The notes beneath the pieces are model-generated. The model was not told where the DNA came from. It worked only from the letters and a program-made list of their open reading frames with translations, and made no database searches. A program made the translations under genes and the position numbers. From assembly GCA_003327435.1 (NCBI GenBank), contig QOQV01000005.1, positions 1 to 64,000 of the forward strand: 64,000 bases of DNA. The letters run 5' to 3'. Positions 1 through 9,316 of the stretch are shown piece by piece; positions within the stretch are counted from its first letter, which is position 1, and the number at the start of each line of letters is the position of its first letter. The DNA is from Ignavibacteriota bacterium (GTDB lineage: Bacteria; Bacteroidota; Ignavibacteria; UBA10030; BY39).

Positions 1-180
1 GTTGTTAAAGCTTTACCCAATCTTTTCCATTACATAGATGATCCAAAGATAGCTCGTTCTACTAATGCATTAGAAGGCTATTTCAGTCGTGTCAAAGAAC
101 ATTACCGCTTACATCGCGGTTTATCTAATAGGAACAAAATAAATTATTTTAAATGGTACTTTTTCTTAAAACCTAAATAA
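1..180 (+). pseudogene. Transposase C-terminal fragment (5' end outside window; may be an intact element cut by the window edge)
   Basis: Frame 1 is open from base 1 to a stop at 178-180: VVKALPNLFHYIDDPKIARSTNALEGYFSRVKEHYRLHRGLSNRNKINYFKWYFFLKPK*, resembling transposase C-termini with a TNALEGxFSRxK...LHRGLS motif. Confidence 0.65.
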
Positions 181-204
181 CTTTTAGCAACACTAAATGA
201 CTAT

Positions 205-480
205 TATACCCAGGATGACATTTTGCCCTTGTCTTTCTGAGTGAGTACGTTGGTAGACGGACGAACGAAGAATCTGACAAAGTATAATCAGATCCTTCAC
301 TTCGTTCAGGATGACAATGACCGTGTAGTCAGATGTTTCGCTTCGCTCAACATGACAATGACCGCGAAGTCAGATCCTTCTCCCCCAAAGGCGGACAGGT
401 CCGCCAGAGGCGGATCAGGATGACATTAGAGGCGGAGCGGATGACAATAACCGTGTTGTCAGATGTTTCGCTCAACAAGG
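205..480. repeat. Degenerate tandem hairpin repeat cluster (about 41-nt units containing 'cagatcc...aggatgacaatgaccg')
   Basis: Units start at 289, 330, 371 and 460. Unit 1 is cagatccttcacttcgttcaggatgacaatgaccgtgtagt; unit 2 is cagatgtttcgcttcgctcaacatgacaatgaccgcgaagt. Unit 3 has a loop insertion containing ggcggac-ag-gtccgcc. Confidence 0.8.
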
Positions 481-507
481 AAGGAAACGAAAAAAATGAA
501 ATCACTT

Positions 508-3174
508 CTAAACTTCAATAATCTCTGGTGATATCTTTTCAAACTCAATTAATCCTCTCTTATCAAGGTGAACTTCGATCGTATCACCGGGTAAAAATTT
601 CCCAGATAAAATTCCTTCAGACAAATTATTAACTATATATTTCTGAATTGTTCGTTTCAATGGTCGAGCACCAAAACTTGGATCATATCCTAATTTTGCT
701 AACCAATCCTTGGCTTCATCAGTTACAACAAGTTTGATATCGTTCTTCTGTAACATTGCCTTTACTCTATTCAATTGTATATCCACAATCTTTCGAATGT
801 CTTCGATAGCAAGAGGTTTGAATAGAATGATATCATCAATTCTGTTCAAAAATTCTGGACGAATTGTTTGTCGGAGCAAATCAAACAGTCGTGCTTTAAG
901 TTGACCAAATATTTCATCCCTTTTATCACTATTCAACAGATGCATATTATCCTGAATCAGTGGTGTACCGATATTGGAAGTCATAATAATGATTGTATTC
1001 TTGAAATTCACAGTTTTGCCTTTGCTATCAGTCAACCTGCCATCATCTAACAATTGTAATAACAAATCAAAAACTTCGGGATGGGCTTTTTCAATTTCAT
1101 CTAACAGCACAACTGAATATGGTCTACGACGAACCGCCTCAGTGAGTTGTCCACCTTCTTCATAACCAACATATCCAGGTGGAGCACCAATCAGACGAGA
1201 TACGGAGAATTTTTCCATATACTCGCTCATATCTATTCGTATCAAAGCGTTTTCATCATTGAACAAAACCTCAGCAAGTGCTCTTGCAAGTTCGGTTTTC
1301 CCAACACCAGTTGTACCCAAGAAAATGAACGAACCAATTGGGCGTTTTTCATCCTGAAGACCAGCCCGACTCCGTCGGATAGCTTCGCTGACAGCACGAA
1401 CAGCCTCTTCCTGACCTACAACTCTCTGATGCAACCTTTCCTCAAGATGCAATAATTTTTGTCGTTCGCTTTCCACAAGTCGAGTTACTGGTATACCAGT
1501 CCACTTTGCAACAACCTGAGCAATATCTTCAGAGTCGACTTCTTCGCGAAGCATTTTCCTATCTTTTTGTATTTCCTGTAATTTTTGAGTTGCAATCTTT
1601 AACTCTTTTTCCAGAGTTGTGATTACACCATATTTCAGTTCTGCTACTCTTGCAAGATCACCTTCACGTTCCTTCTCTTCAATCTCCTGCTTTGCGTTTT
1701 TAATTTCTTCCTTCATTTTGCGAATTGATTGAATCAACTCCTTTTCATTCTGCCAGTGAGCCCTTAACTCATTACGCTTATCATTCAATTCCGCAAGTTC
1801 TTTTTCTATTAAATTTAATCTTTCCTCAATACTTTCCTTTTGAGTTTCGTTTTTATAATCAATCAATTCTCGTTTAATTGCTTCACGTTCAATTTCCAGC
1901 TGTTTAATTTTTCTTTCAACTTCATCAAGTTCTTCTGGCATTGAATCAATTTCAATTCTTAATCTTGAAGCAGCTTCATCAACTAAGTCGATTGCTTTAT
2001 CAGGTAAGAATCTATCAGTTATATACCTGTGGCTGAGTTCAGCTGCGCTGATGAGCGCACCATCTGTAATTCTTACTCCATGATGAACTTCATACCGCTC
2101 TTTTAATCCGCGTAAGATGGAAATTGTTTCTTCGACCGATGGCTCATCGATTAAGACGGGCTGGAAGCGTCTTTCGAGAGCAGCATCTTTTTCTATATAT
2201 TTCCTATATTCGTCGATTGTAGTTGCACCAATCGCTCTTAATTCACCTTTTGCAAGAGCAGGTTTCAGCATATTGGCTGCATCAACAGCACCCTGAGCTG
2301 CACCTGCACCCACGAGGGTATGAAGTTCATCTATGAATAAAATTACTTCACCATTGGATTCAGTAACTTCTTTTAAAACAGCTTTGAGGCGCTCTTCAAA
2401 TTGACCTCTAAAGCTTGTACCTGCAACCAGAGCACCCATATCAAGTGCAATGATGCGTTTTGTTTTTAAATTTTCCGGAACATCACCTTGAACAATTCTG
2501 GAAGCAATTCCCTCTGCAATTGCTGTTTTACCTACACCTGGTTCACCAATTAATACTGGATTATTCTTAGTTCTACGAGACAGCACCTGTAAAACACGCC
2601 TGATTTCTTCATCTCTACCAATAACTGGATCAAGTTTGCCTTTTCGGGCAAGTTCATTTAAATCCCTTCCAAATCTCTGCAGCGCCTGATATTTTTCCTC
2701 TGGTGTCTGGTCTGTAACGCGTTGTGTACCGCGTATATCCTTCAACGCTTTATAAACCAAATCTTTGGTTACACCCTGAGCTTGCAAGATTTTTGCTGCA
2801 TTAGATTGTTTTGTTTCAAGCAAACCAAGAAGTAAATGTTCAGTGCTGATGTATTCATCTTTCAACTGGGAAGCTTCCTTCACAGCGTTATCGAACAATT
2901 GCAATAAGTTCTGACTTATATATTGATTACCAACACCAGCACCGGAAACCTTTGGAAGTTTTTCGATAGCTTCGTTTACCTTGATTTGAATGTATTTCAG
3001 ATTAGTTCCGATTTTTTGTAGAATCGAAACGACAATGCCCTCAGTATCCTGAACTAAAGCTGCAAGCAGGTGTTCGGGCTCGATTGCCTGATTACTATAA
3101 CTTGCAGCGATTTCCTGTGCAGCTTGAACCGCTTCCTGAGATTTTATTGTAAATTTCTGAAAGTTCATAGGCAT
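508..3174 (-). CDS. clpB: ATP-dependent chaperone ClpB
   Basis: 888 aa; two AAA+ Walker A motifs ([16 protein letters not shown]), Clp N domain and coiled-coil middle domain. Confidence 0.97.
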   Translation of the reverse strand: MPMNFQKFTIKSQEAVQAAQEIAASYSNQAIEPEHLLAALVQDTEGIVVSILQKIGTNLKYIQIKVNEAIEKLPKVSGAGVGNQYISQNLLQLFDNAVKEASQLKDEYISTEHLLLGLLETKQSNAAKILQAQGVTKDLVYKALKDIRGTQRVTDQTPEEKYQALQRFGRDLNELARKGKLDPVIGRDEEIRRVLQVLSRRTKNNPVLIGEPGVGKTAIAEGIASRIVQGDVPENLKTKRIIALDMGALVAGTSFRGQFEERLKAVLKEVTESNGEVILFIDELHTLVGAGAAQGAVDAANMLKPALAKGELRAIGATTIDEYRKYIEKDAALERRFQPVLIDEPSVEETISILRGLKERYEVHHGVRITDGALISAAELSHRYITDRFLPDKAIDLVDEAASRLRIEIDSMPEELDEVERKIKQLEIEREAIKRELIDYKNETQKESIEERLNLIEKELAELNDKRNELRAHWQNEKELIQSIRKMKEEIKNAKQEIEEKEREGDLARVAELKYGVITTLEKELKIATQKLQEIQKDRKMLREEVDSEDIAQVVAKWTGIPVTRLVESERQKLLHLEERLHQRVVGQEEAVRAVSEAIRRSRAGLQDEKRPIGSFIFLGTTGVGKTELARALAEVLFNDENALIRIDMSEYMEKFSVSRLIGAPPGYVGYEEGGQLTEAVRRRPYSVVLLDEIEKAHPEVFDLLLQLLDDGRLTDSKGKTVNFKNTIIIMTSNIGTPLIQDNMHLLNSDKRDEIFGQLKARLFDLLRQTIRPEFLNRIDDIILFKPLAIEDIRKIVDIQLNRVKAMLQKNDIKLVVTDEAKDWLAKLGYDPSFGARPLKRTIQKYIVNNLSEGILSGKFLPGDTIEVHLDKRGLIEFEKISPEIIEV

Positions 3175-3195
3175 AATATTCCGAATTTATTATTT

Positions 3196-5112
3196 TTATT
3201 TATCATCCACTACTTCATAATCTGCATCTTCGACCGGTTTATCTTTCTTGGGTTCAGTTTCAGGTTGAGCATGGGTTTCAGTTTTGAATCCACCACCGGG
3301 TTGCCCCTTTACCGATTCATACATCCTTGTTGAAGCTTCGTTCCAGGCATTGTTCAATTCTTCCATTTTGCGTTTAATTTCGTTTATATTCCCACCTTTT
3401 ACAGCGGTATCAAGAGCATCAGCAGCAGATTCAACTTTTGCTTTAAGATCCGAAGGAATCTTATCACCCAAATCTTTCAACTGTTTACGTGTTTGAAATA
3501 CTAAATTATCTGCCTGGTTCTTTGTATCCACTTCCTCTTTTTTCCGCTTATCTTCAGCAGCATGGGCAGCTGCGTCAGCTTTCATTTTTTCAATTTCTTC
3601 CTTTGTTAAACCACTGGAGGAAGTGATACGGATGCTTTGTTCTTTATTTGTAGCTTTGTCTTTAGCGGTAACATGTAAGATTCCATTAGCATCTATATCG
3701 AAAGTGACTTCAATTTGTGGAACACCACGAGGTGCAGGTGGAATACCATCAAGGTGGAAGCGCCCGAGTGTTCTATTATCAATTGCCATTGGTCTTTCAC
3801 CCTGTAACACATGAATTTCAACAGAAGTCTGATTATCTGAAGCTGTAGAGAATATCTCGCTTTTGCGAGTTGGTATTGTGGTGTTTGCAGGAATGAGCAC
3901 AGTCATCACACCTCCTAATGTTTCGATACCGAGTGAAAGAGGAGTAACATCCAGCAAAAGAACATCTGTAACATCACCACTTAAGACACCACCCTGTATA
4001 GCAGCACCAACAGCAACAACTTCGTCAGGATTAACACCTTTATGACCTTCTTTACCAAATATTTCTTTTACAAGCTGTTGAATTCTTGGCATGCGTGTCA
4101 TACCACCTACAAGAATCACCTCGTCGATCTGGCTTGGTGAAAGTCCAGCATCCTTGAGTGCTTTTTCAACTGGTGGAATACAGCGCTGTACTAAATCTTC
4201 AACCAGCTGTTCAAACTTTGCTCTTGTTATCGTCATATTCAGGTGTTTTGGGCCTTCAGCAGTAGCGGTAATGAAAGGTAAGTTAATTTCAGTTTGCATA
4301 AGTTGTGAAAGTTCCATCTTAGCTTTTTCAGCAGCTTCCCTAAGGCGCTGTAACGCCATTGGATCTTTTCTGAGATCAATACCTTCCGCTTTTTTGAATT
4401 CTTCTGCAAGATAATCAACAAGTCGCTGATCAAAATTATCACCACCAAGGTGAGTGTCGCCATTTGTGGATTTCACTTCGAACACTCCATCCCCCAATTC
4501 AAGAATTGAGATGTCGAATGTTCCACCACCTAAATCGAAAACGGCTACTTTTAAATCTTTGTGTTTTTTATCAAGCCCATAAGCAAGTGCAGCTGCGGTT
4601 GGTTCGTTAATAATACGGCGAACATTCAAACCAGCAATTTCACCTGCTTCTTTCGTTGCCTGTCGTTGTGCATCGTTGAAATAAGCAGGAACGGTGATAA
4701 CGGCATCAGTGACTTTTTGACCGAGATAATCTTCGGCAGTTTGTTTCATTTTCTGTAAAATCATTGCGCTGATTTCTGGAGGAGAGTAAACCCTATCACC
4801 AATTTGAACGCGGGCAGTATTGTTATCACCTCTAATTACTTTATATGGCACAAGTTTCATTTCCTCAGTTACTTCATCGTAAAATCTGCCCATAAATCTT
4901 TTGATTGAAAAAACAGTATTTTGAGAGTTTGTAACCGCCTGGCGTTTAGCCGCCTGACCAACAAGCCGTTCACCAGTTTTTGTAAATGCCACCACTGATG
5001 GTGTTGTTCTTGAACCCTCAGCATTCGCAATAACAATCGGGTCTTTACCTTCCATTACTGCAACTACTGAGTTTGTTGTACCTAAATCAATTCCAATTAT
5101 TTTTCCAGCCAT
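3196..5112 (-). CDS. dnaK: Molecular chaperone DnaK (Hsp70)
   Basis: 638 aa beginning [22 protein letters not shown] and ending [10 protein letters not shown]. Confidence 0.98.
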   Translation of the reverse strand: MAGKIIGIDLGTTNSVVAVMEGKDPIVIANAEGSRTTPSVVAFTKTGERLVGQAAKRQAVTNSQNTVFSIKRFMGRFYDEVTEEMKLVPYKVIRGDNNTARVQIGDRVYSPPEISAMILQKMKQTAEDYLGQKVTDAVITVPAYFNDAQRQATKEAGEIAGLNVRRIINEPTAAALAYGLDKKHKDLKVAVFDLGGGTFDISILELGDGVFEVKSTNGDTHLGGDNFDQRLVDYLAEEFKKAEGIDLRKDPMALQRLREAAEKAKMELSQLMQTEINLPFITATAEGPKHLNMTITRAKFEQLVEDLVQRCIPPVEKALKDAGLSPSQIDEVILVGGMTRMPRIQQLVKEIFGKEGHKGVNPDEVVAVGAAIQGGVLSGDVTDVLLLDVTPLSLGIETLGGVMTVLIPANTTIPTRKSEIFSTASDNQTSVEIHVLQGERPMAIDNRTLGRFHLDGIPPAPRGVPQIEVTFDIDANGILHVTAKDKATNKEQSIRITSSSGLTKEEIEKMKADAAAHAAEDKRKKEEVDTKNQADNLVFQTRKQLKDLGDKIPSDLKAKVESAADALDTAVKGGNINEIKRKMEELNNAWNEASTRMYESVKGQPGGGFKTETHAQPETEPKKDKPVEDADYEVVDDK

Positions 5113-5152
5113 TTTTAAAGTCCTTATAATTTGTTCTACATAATAATAAATT

Positions 5153-5181
5153 GAGTTAGGAAGTTGAAAACCTCCTAACTC
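5153..5181 (-). terminator. Hairpin between hsp20 and dnaK (terminator or attenuator candidate)
   Basis: Perfect 9-bp inverted repeat gagttagga / tcctaactc with 11-nt loop. The downstream tract on the minus strand is AT-rich but not a clean T run. Confidence 0.5.
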
Positions 5182-5201
5182 ACTTTTGAATTAAATTTTA
5201 T

Positions 5202-5639
5202 TTACTTAATTTCAATTGTCTTTGAAATATCTTTCGGGTTCGATTTCGGCAATTGAATTTTCAATATTCCGTTCTTGAAACTTGCTTCAACCTTATCAGA
5301 ATCCACCTCTACAGGAAGAGTTATCGAACGGTTAAATGCACCGTAGCACATTTCGAGATGATAGTAGTTCTCATTCTCTTTCTTCTCTTCTCTCTTCCTT
5401 TCACCACTGATTGTCAGGACATCGTTGTGGAGAGAAATTTTTATATCATCTTTCTCGATTCCTGGCAATTCAGCAGTGATGTAGAGGTTCTTGTCATCTT
5501 CGTGCATATCAATTGCCGGGATAAACGAACCACTTACACGACGAGAAAATGGAAATTCACTTAACATTCTCTGTATTTGATTCTCGAAAGCTTCAAGCTC
5601 TCGGAATGGTGAAAATTTTATTAGTGTCATATTTATCAC
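5202..5639 (-). CDS. Small heat shock protein, Hsp20/alpha-crystallin family
   Basis: 145 aa; DDKNLYITAELPGIEKDDIKISLHNDVLTISGERK and C-terminal FKNGILKIQLPK. Confidence 0.95.
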   Translation of the reverse strand: MINMTLIKFSPFRELEAFENQIQRMLSEFPFSRRVSGSFIPAIDMHEDDKNLYITAELPGIEKDDIKISLHNDVLTISGERKREEKKENENYYHLEMCYGAFNRSITLPVEVDSDKVEASFKNGILKIQLPKSNPKDISKTIEIK

Positions 5640-5688
5640 TCCTTTCTTTTTGTTTGTTTTACATCTTTAAAACTCTGCCATCATTATT

Positions 5689-5704
5689 TACAAGCACTGT
5701 GCCA
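5689..5704 (-). promoter_or_regulatory. Candidate sigma-54 (-24/-12) promoter upstream of hsp20
   Basis: Minus strand reads TGGCACAGTGCTTGTA; sigma-54 consensus is TGGCACRNNNNTTGCW. One mismatch, at the C of the -12 GC. It lies about 50 bp upstream of the hsp20 ATG. Confidence 0.45.
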
Positions 5705-5924
5705 GAAATACAAAAACAGAATAATATATCCCTTATCTTGTTGATATTTAATAAATTATACATAATCTTATTCAAAAATGTATAAATCCTCCAATTCAAT
5801 TACAACTGCCATAAAGTCATACCAACTCTTAAATTTTCACACCAGAACATATTTTTGTCAGCCAATTATGAAAATTTTTCACCCACTTGTATTTGTTTTT
5901 TGATTTTACTAAATTGAATCGCTT

Positions 5925-6701
5925 ATGAATATCGATAAGATTAAAAATCTTTTAAAAACAAAATATATTGGTAAAGCTATCTTATTTCTTGAACAAATTG
6001 ATTCTACCAATAATTATTTGAAAAATCTCGAAGTTGCAGAAAATTCTGATGGTTTAGTAGTAATTGCTGAAAATCAGACAAAAGGTAGAGGAAGATATGA
6101 TAGAAAATGGTACTCACAACCGGGAAAAAACCTGACTTTTTCTGTATTAATGACACCAACAAAAACAAATTTAGAAACAAAGATTCTACCAATTATTACC
6201 GCCTCGGCAATTTGCAAGGCAGTAGAAAATTACACCGGAATCCATATCCATACAAAATGGCCCAATGATTTGATTTTGAATGGTAAAAAATTAGGCGGAA
6301 TACTTATAGAGACAACTTTTGAGACCCATTTAAAAAAAATAATTATTGGTATTGGATTAAATGTAAATCAATCTTCTTTTGATAATGAGGTTAAATTAAT
6401 TGCCACCTCGCTTTATTTAAATAACGGAAGGGAATATGATAGAGAAGTGCTCTTATCACACATTTTGAATTCATTGGACGAGATGTATCATAAATTAATT
6501 CTGAATGATTATTTAGATTATATAGAAGATTGGAAAATGAGATGTAACCACTTTAAGAAAACAATAATTTTTGAATATAATGGAGAAAGTTATAAAGGCA
6601 TTGCGCGGGAGCTTACTAAAGATGGATGCCTGATAGTAAACTCTGATGGTAAAGATATTAAAATATTTTCAGGTGAAATTTTTATCAATAAAGAAGGATA
6701 A
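5925..6701 (+). CDS. birA: Biotin--[acetyl-CoA-carboxylase] ligase
   Basis: 258 aa; QTKGRGRYDRKWYSQPGKNLTFSVL and KWPNDLILNGKKLGGIL motifs; no N-terminal HTH. Confidence 0.93.
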   Translation: MNIDKIKNLLKTKYIGKAILFLEQIDSTNNYLKNLEVAENSDGLVVIAENQTKGRGRYDRKWYSQPGKNLTFSVLMTPTKTNLETKILPIITASAICKAVENYTGIHIHTKWPNDLILNGKKLGGILIETTFETHLKKIIIGIGLNVNQSSFDNEVKLIATSLYLNNGREYDREVLLSHILNSLDEMYHKLILNDYLDYIEDWKMRCNHFKKTIIFEYNGESYKGIARELTKDGCLIVNSDGKDIKIFSGEIFINKEG

Positions 6702-6706
6702 AATTT

Positions 6707-7471
6707 ATGTTATTAGCAGTTGATATTGGCAATACGCACATAGTTATTGGTGTATTTAAAAATGAAAAATTATTATCTCACTGGCGACTCTCCAGTAACA
6801 TCACAAGAACAGAAGACGAAAGTTTTTTAGTTGTTAAATTGCTTTTTGATCAAATTAATATAACACCAAGAGATATCAGTGGAGTTGTTATTTCATCTGT
6901 TGTGCCAAATTTTACAAATGTATACAGATTACTTTCTATAAAATATTTTAACACAAGACCTATTATTATATCTTCGGATTTAAAACTCGGAATAAAAATC
7001 AAATATGATAATCCCAAAGCCGTTGGTGCTGATAGATTATGCAATGCTGTCGCTACATATAGAAAATATGGAGGTCCTTCGATTGTTGTTGATTTTGGTA
7101 CTGCCACAACCTTTGATGTGATTTCAAAAAAAGGTGAATACCTTGGTGGTGTGATTGCACCAGGAATAGAAACAGCGGGTGGAGAACTTCACAGGCGTGC
7201 AGCACAATTGCCCAAGATTGAACTGAAGTTTCCTAAAAATATTATAGGTAAAAACACTATCGAAAGTATGCAAGCAGGTATTCTCTATGGTGCACTTGAT
7301 GCTATGGAAGGTATAATTAAGAGAATCGAAACTGAACTTGGCAGTAAAGCAAAGTTGATTGCTACAGGTGGTTATTCAAAACTGATGTGTATGGAAAGTA
7401 AATTGAAACTAAATTGTGAACCATCGCTAGTACTTGAAGGAGCTAAACTAATCTATGAGTTGAATAGATAA
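6707..7471 (+). CDS. coaX: Type III pantothenate kinase
   Basis: 254 aa; MLLAVDIGNTHIVIGVF, GADRLCNAVA, VVDFGTATTFDV. Confidence 0.95.
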   Translation: MLLAVDIGNTHIVIGVFKNEKLLSHWRLSSNITRTEDESFLVVKLLFDQINITPRDISGVVISSVVPNFTNVYRLLSIKYFNTRPIIISSDLKLGIKIKYDNPKAVGADRLCNAVATYRKYGGPSIVVDFGTATTFDVISKKGEYLGGVIAPGIETAGGELHRRAAQLPKIELKFPKNIIGKNTIESMQAGILYGALDAMEGIIKRIETELGSKAKLIATGGYSKLMCMESKLKLNCEPSLVLEGAKLIYELNR

Positions 7472-7485
7472 AACCCTTAATCTGA

Positions 7486-8118
7486 TTATTTATTTCTCCA
7501 ACTTTGGAATACTTTCATAACTGCTTCAGTGCGTGAGTGTACCTGTAATTTTGAGTAAATATTTTTTATATGATACCTCACTGTTTCAACGCTAATAAAA
7601 AGTTTCTCTGCAATTTCGTCGTAAGTTAATCCGTTTGCTAACTCACATACAATTTCATATTCTCTCTCTGAAAGATTATTTGTTTTTTCTACGGGAGCTA
7701 TTTGAAATGCCTGTATAACTTTTCGAGCTATTTGACTCGACATCGGTGAACCACCCTGTTTTAACTCCTTTATAGATCTCAAAATTTCCTTCATAGATGT
7801 ATTCTTGAGTATGTAACCAGTTGCGCCTGCCATCAAGGATTGGAAAATTTTATCTGGTTCTTCATGAATCGTTAACATCATTATATCAATGTTTTCCCTT
7901 TTTTGCTTAAGAATGCGTGCACATTCGATTCCGTTCATACCAGGTAAATTAATGTCCATCAATACAACATCTACATTTTCAACATCAAGATTGTTTAATG
8001 CCTCCTCTGCGGTAACAAACACACCGATACAATCAAAACCTTTTGAATTTTTTAATATATACTCCAATCCATCTCTTATTATTTGATCATCTTCAACGAT
8101 TGCAACTTTAATTTTCAT
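7486..8118 (-). CDS. NarL/LuxR-family response regulator
   Basis: 210 aa; receiver (VDVVLMDINLPGMNGIE) plus LuxR HTH (LSEREYEIVCELANGLTYDEIAEKLFISVETVRYHIKNIYSKL). Confidence 0.95.
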   Translation of the reverse strand: MKIKVAIVEDDQIIRDGLEYILKNSKGFDCIGVFVTAEEALNNLDVENVDVVLMDINLPGMNGIECARILKQKRENIDIMMLTIHEEPDKIFQSLMAGATGYILKNTSMKEILRSIKELKQGGSPMSSQIARKVIQAFQIAPVEKTNNLSEREYEIVCELANGLTYDEIAEKLFISVETVRYHIKNIYSKLQVHSRTEAVMKVFQSWRNK

Positions 8119-8170
8119 GGTGTTAATATAATTAATATTTTTACCGATTAAAACCCATATTTATGTAGTT

Positions 8171-9193
8171 TCAGATAATATGCATTTCTATTTCAGGAAC
8201 ATTTAGAAAGATTTCTGTTCCTTTCCCACTTTCAGATTTTATGATAAGATTTCCATCCAATGCTTTTGCCCGAGCATATATATTCGTTATCCCTTTTTGA
8301 GTTCTTGAATTCTCAAATTGTAAATGAGAATCGAATCCTACACCATCATCTTGAATCCTGAGTTTAAATTCCTTTGCATTCATATCGATCCATATGTTAA
8401 CATTGTTAGCTCTGGAATGTTTGCATATATTAGTTAATACTTCTTTTATGATAAAAAATACATTTCTTCTAAATTCTGATGTTAACTTAAATTCTTTTGC
8501 CTGGGGAGTTATATTTGTTTCAAACTTCAAATTTTTACCTTTAAGAAAGCCTGTGGAATAATTTTTAAAAAAGATCACCACTTCCTGAACACTATTATTG
8601 TTAGGATCCAAAGACCATATAATATCTCTCAACAACTCATCTAAGTTTTTTATTATATCAGCGATCAAAGTAAGATCGCTACAGGCTTTTTCAATTTCTC
8701 CATTTTTTATCTTTTCTTTTGCCACTTCTGTGAGTATTAGAGATTGCACAAGTGAACTTCCGGCTCCGTCGTGAAAATCGCGAGCAATTCTTATACGTTC
8801 ATTTTCCACAACTTTACGCTTTTCAAGTAAAGCTTTTTTCGAAATGTATTTATTTTTTATTTCATATCGCCGAATTAACCAGAATAAAAATAAAAACACA
8901 ATAATATGAAGCCACCAGAAACTAATTCTCTCCCAGAAAAATTTTGGAATCTCAATAGAAAAATCGCTAATATGTCTGGTTTCACCACTATTTCTATTTA
9001 TACTACGGATTTGGACATTATAACGACCTCCAGAAATACCTGACCCAAGTTGTTGATTTAAACTATCTAAACTCCTCCAAATCGTATCTACTTCCAATAT
9101 TCTATATTGTAAATATAAATCCCCCGGTTGATTTTCATCCTGAGATAACACAGATGTTACATAGAACACGCACATTAATAATAATACATTCAT
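8171..9193 (-). CDS. Sensor histidine kinase (HisKA_3/HATPase) with N-terminal Y_Y_Y-like domain
   Basis: 340 aa; signal peptide, YRILEVDTIWRSL...GRYNVQIRSINRNSG...FSIEIPKFFWE, TM, then ERIRIARDFHDGAGSSLVQ and ATPase motif IQDDGVGFD. Confidence 0.88.
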   Translation of the reverse strand: MNVLLLMCVFYVTSVLSQDENQPGDLYLQYRILEVDTIWRSLDSLNQQLGSGISGGRYNVQIRSINRNSGETRHISDFSIEIPKFFWERISFWWLHIIVFLFLFWLIRRYEIKNKYISKKALLEKRKVVENERIRIARDFHDGAGSSLVQSLILTEVAKEKIKNGEIEKACSDLTLIADIIKNLDELLRDIIWSLDPNNNSVQEVVIFFKNYSTGFLKGKNLKFETNITPQAKEFKLTSEFRRNVFFIIKEVLTNICKHSRANNVNIWIDMNAKEFKLRIQDDGVGFDSHLQFENSRTQKGITNIYARAKALDGNLIIKSESGKGTEIFLNVPEIEMHII

Positions 9194-9207
9194 GTGATTA
9201 AAATATA

Positions 9208-9228
9208 TTTGATATAAATTATATCAAA
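9208..9228. promoter_or_regulatory. Perfect inverted repeat upstream of the histidine kinase (operator candidate)
   Basis: TTTGATATAA-A-TTATATCAAA: 10-bp perfect arms, 1-nt centre, 15 bp upstream of the start codon. Confidence 0.5.
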
Positions 9229-9316
9229 AATAAATATTTCAAAAATCAAAAACAAACCGTTGATTTTTAAAATACTTAAATTTAAATATTTTAGAACGAG
9301 ATGATAATTCCTAAAA

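Noticed and set aside
241-521. ORFs 241..423 and 333..521 (+)
   Set aside because: They translate the hairpin repeat cluster; low-complexity content and no family resemblance.
710-1455. Plus-strand ORFs opposite clpB (710..904, 868..1050, 974..1165, 1147..1455)
   Set aside because: Antisense shadows of a strongly conserved coding gene; no independent coding evidence.
3284-4758. ORFs opposite or out of frame within dnaK (3284..3496 to 4561..4758, and 4239..4463 -)
   Set aside because: Shadows of dnaK; no recognisable products.
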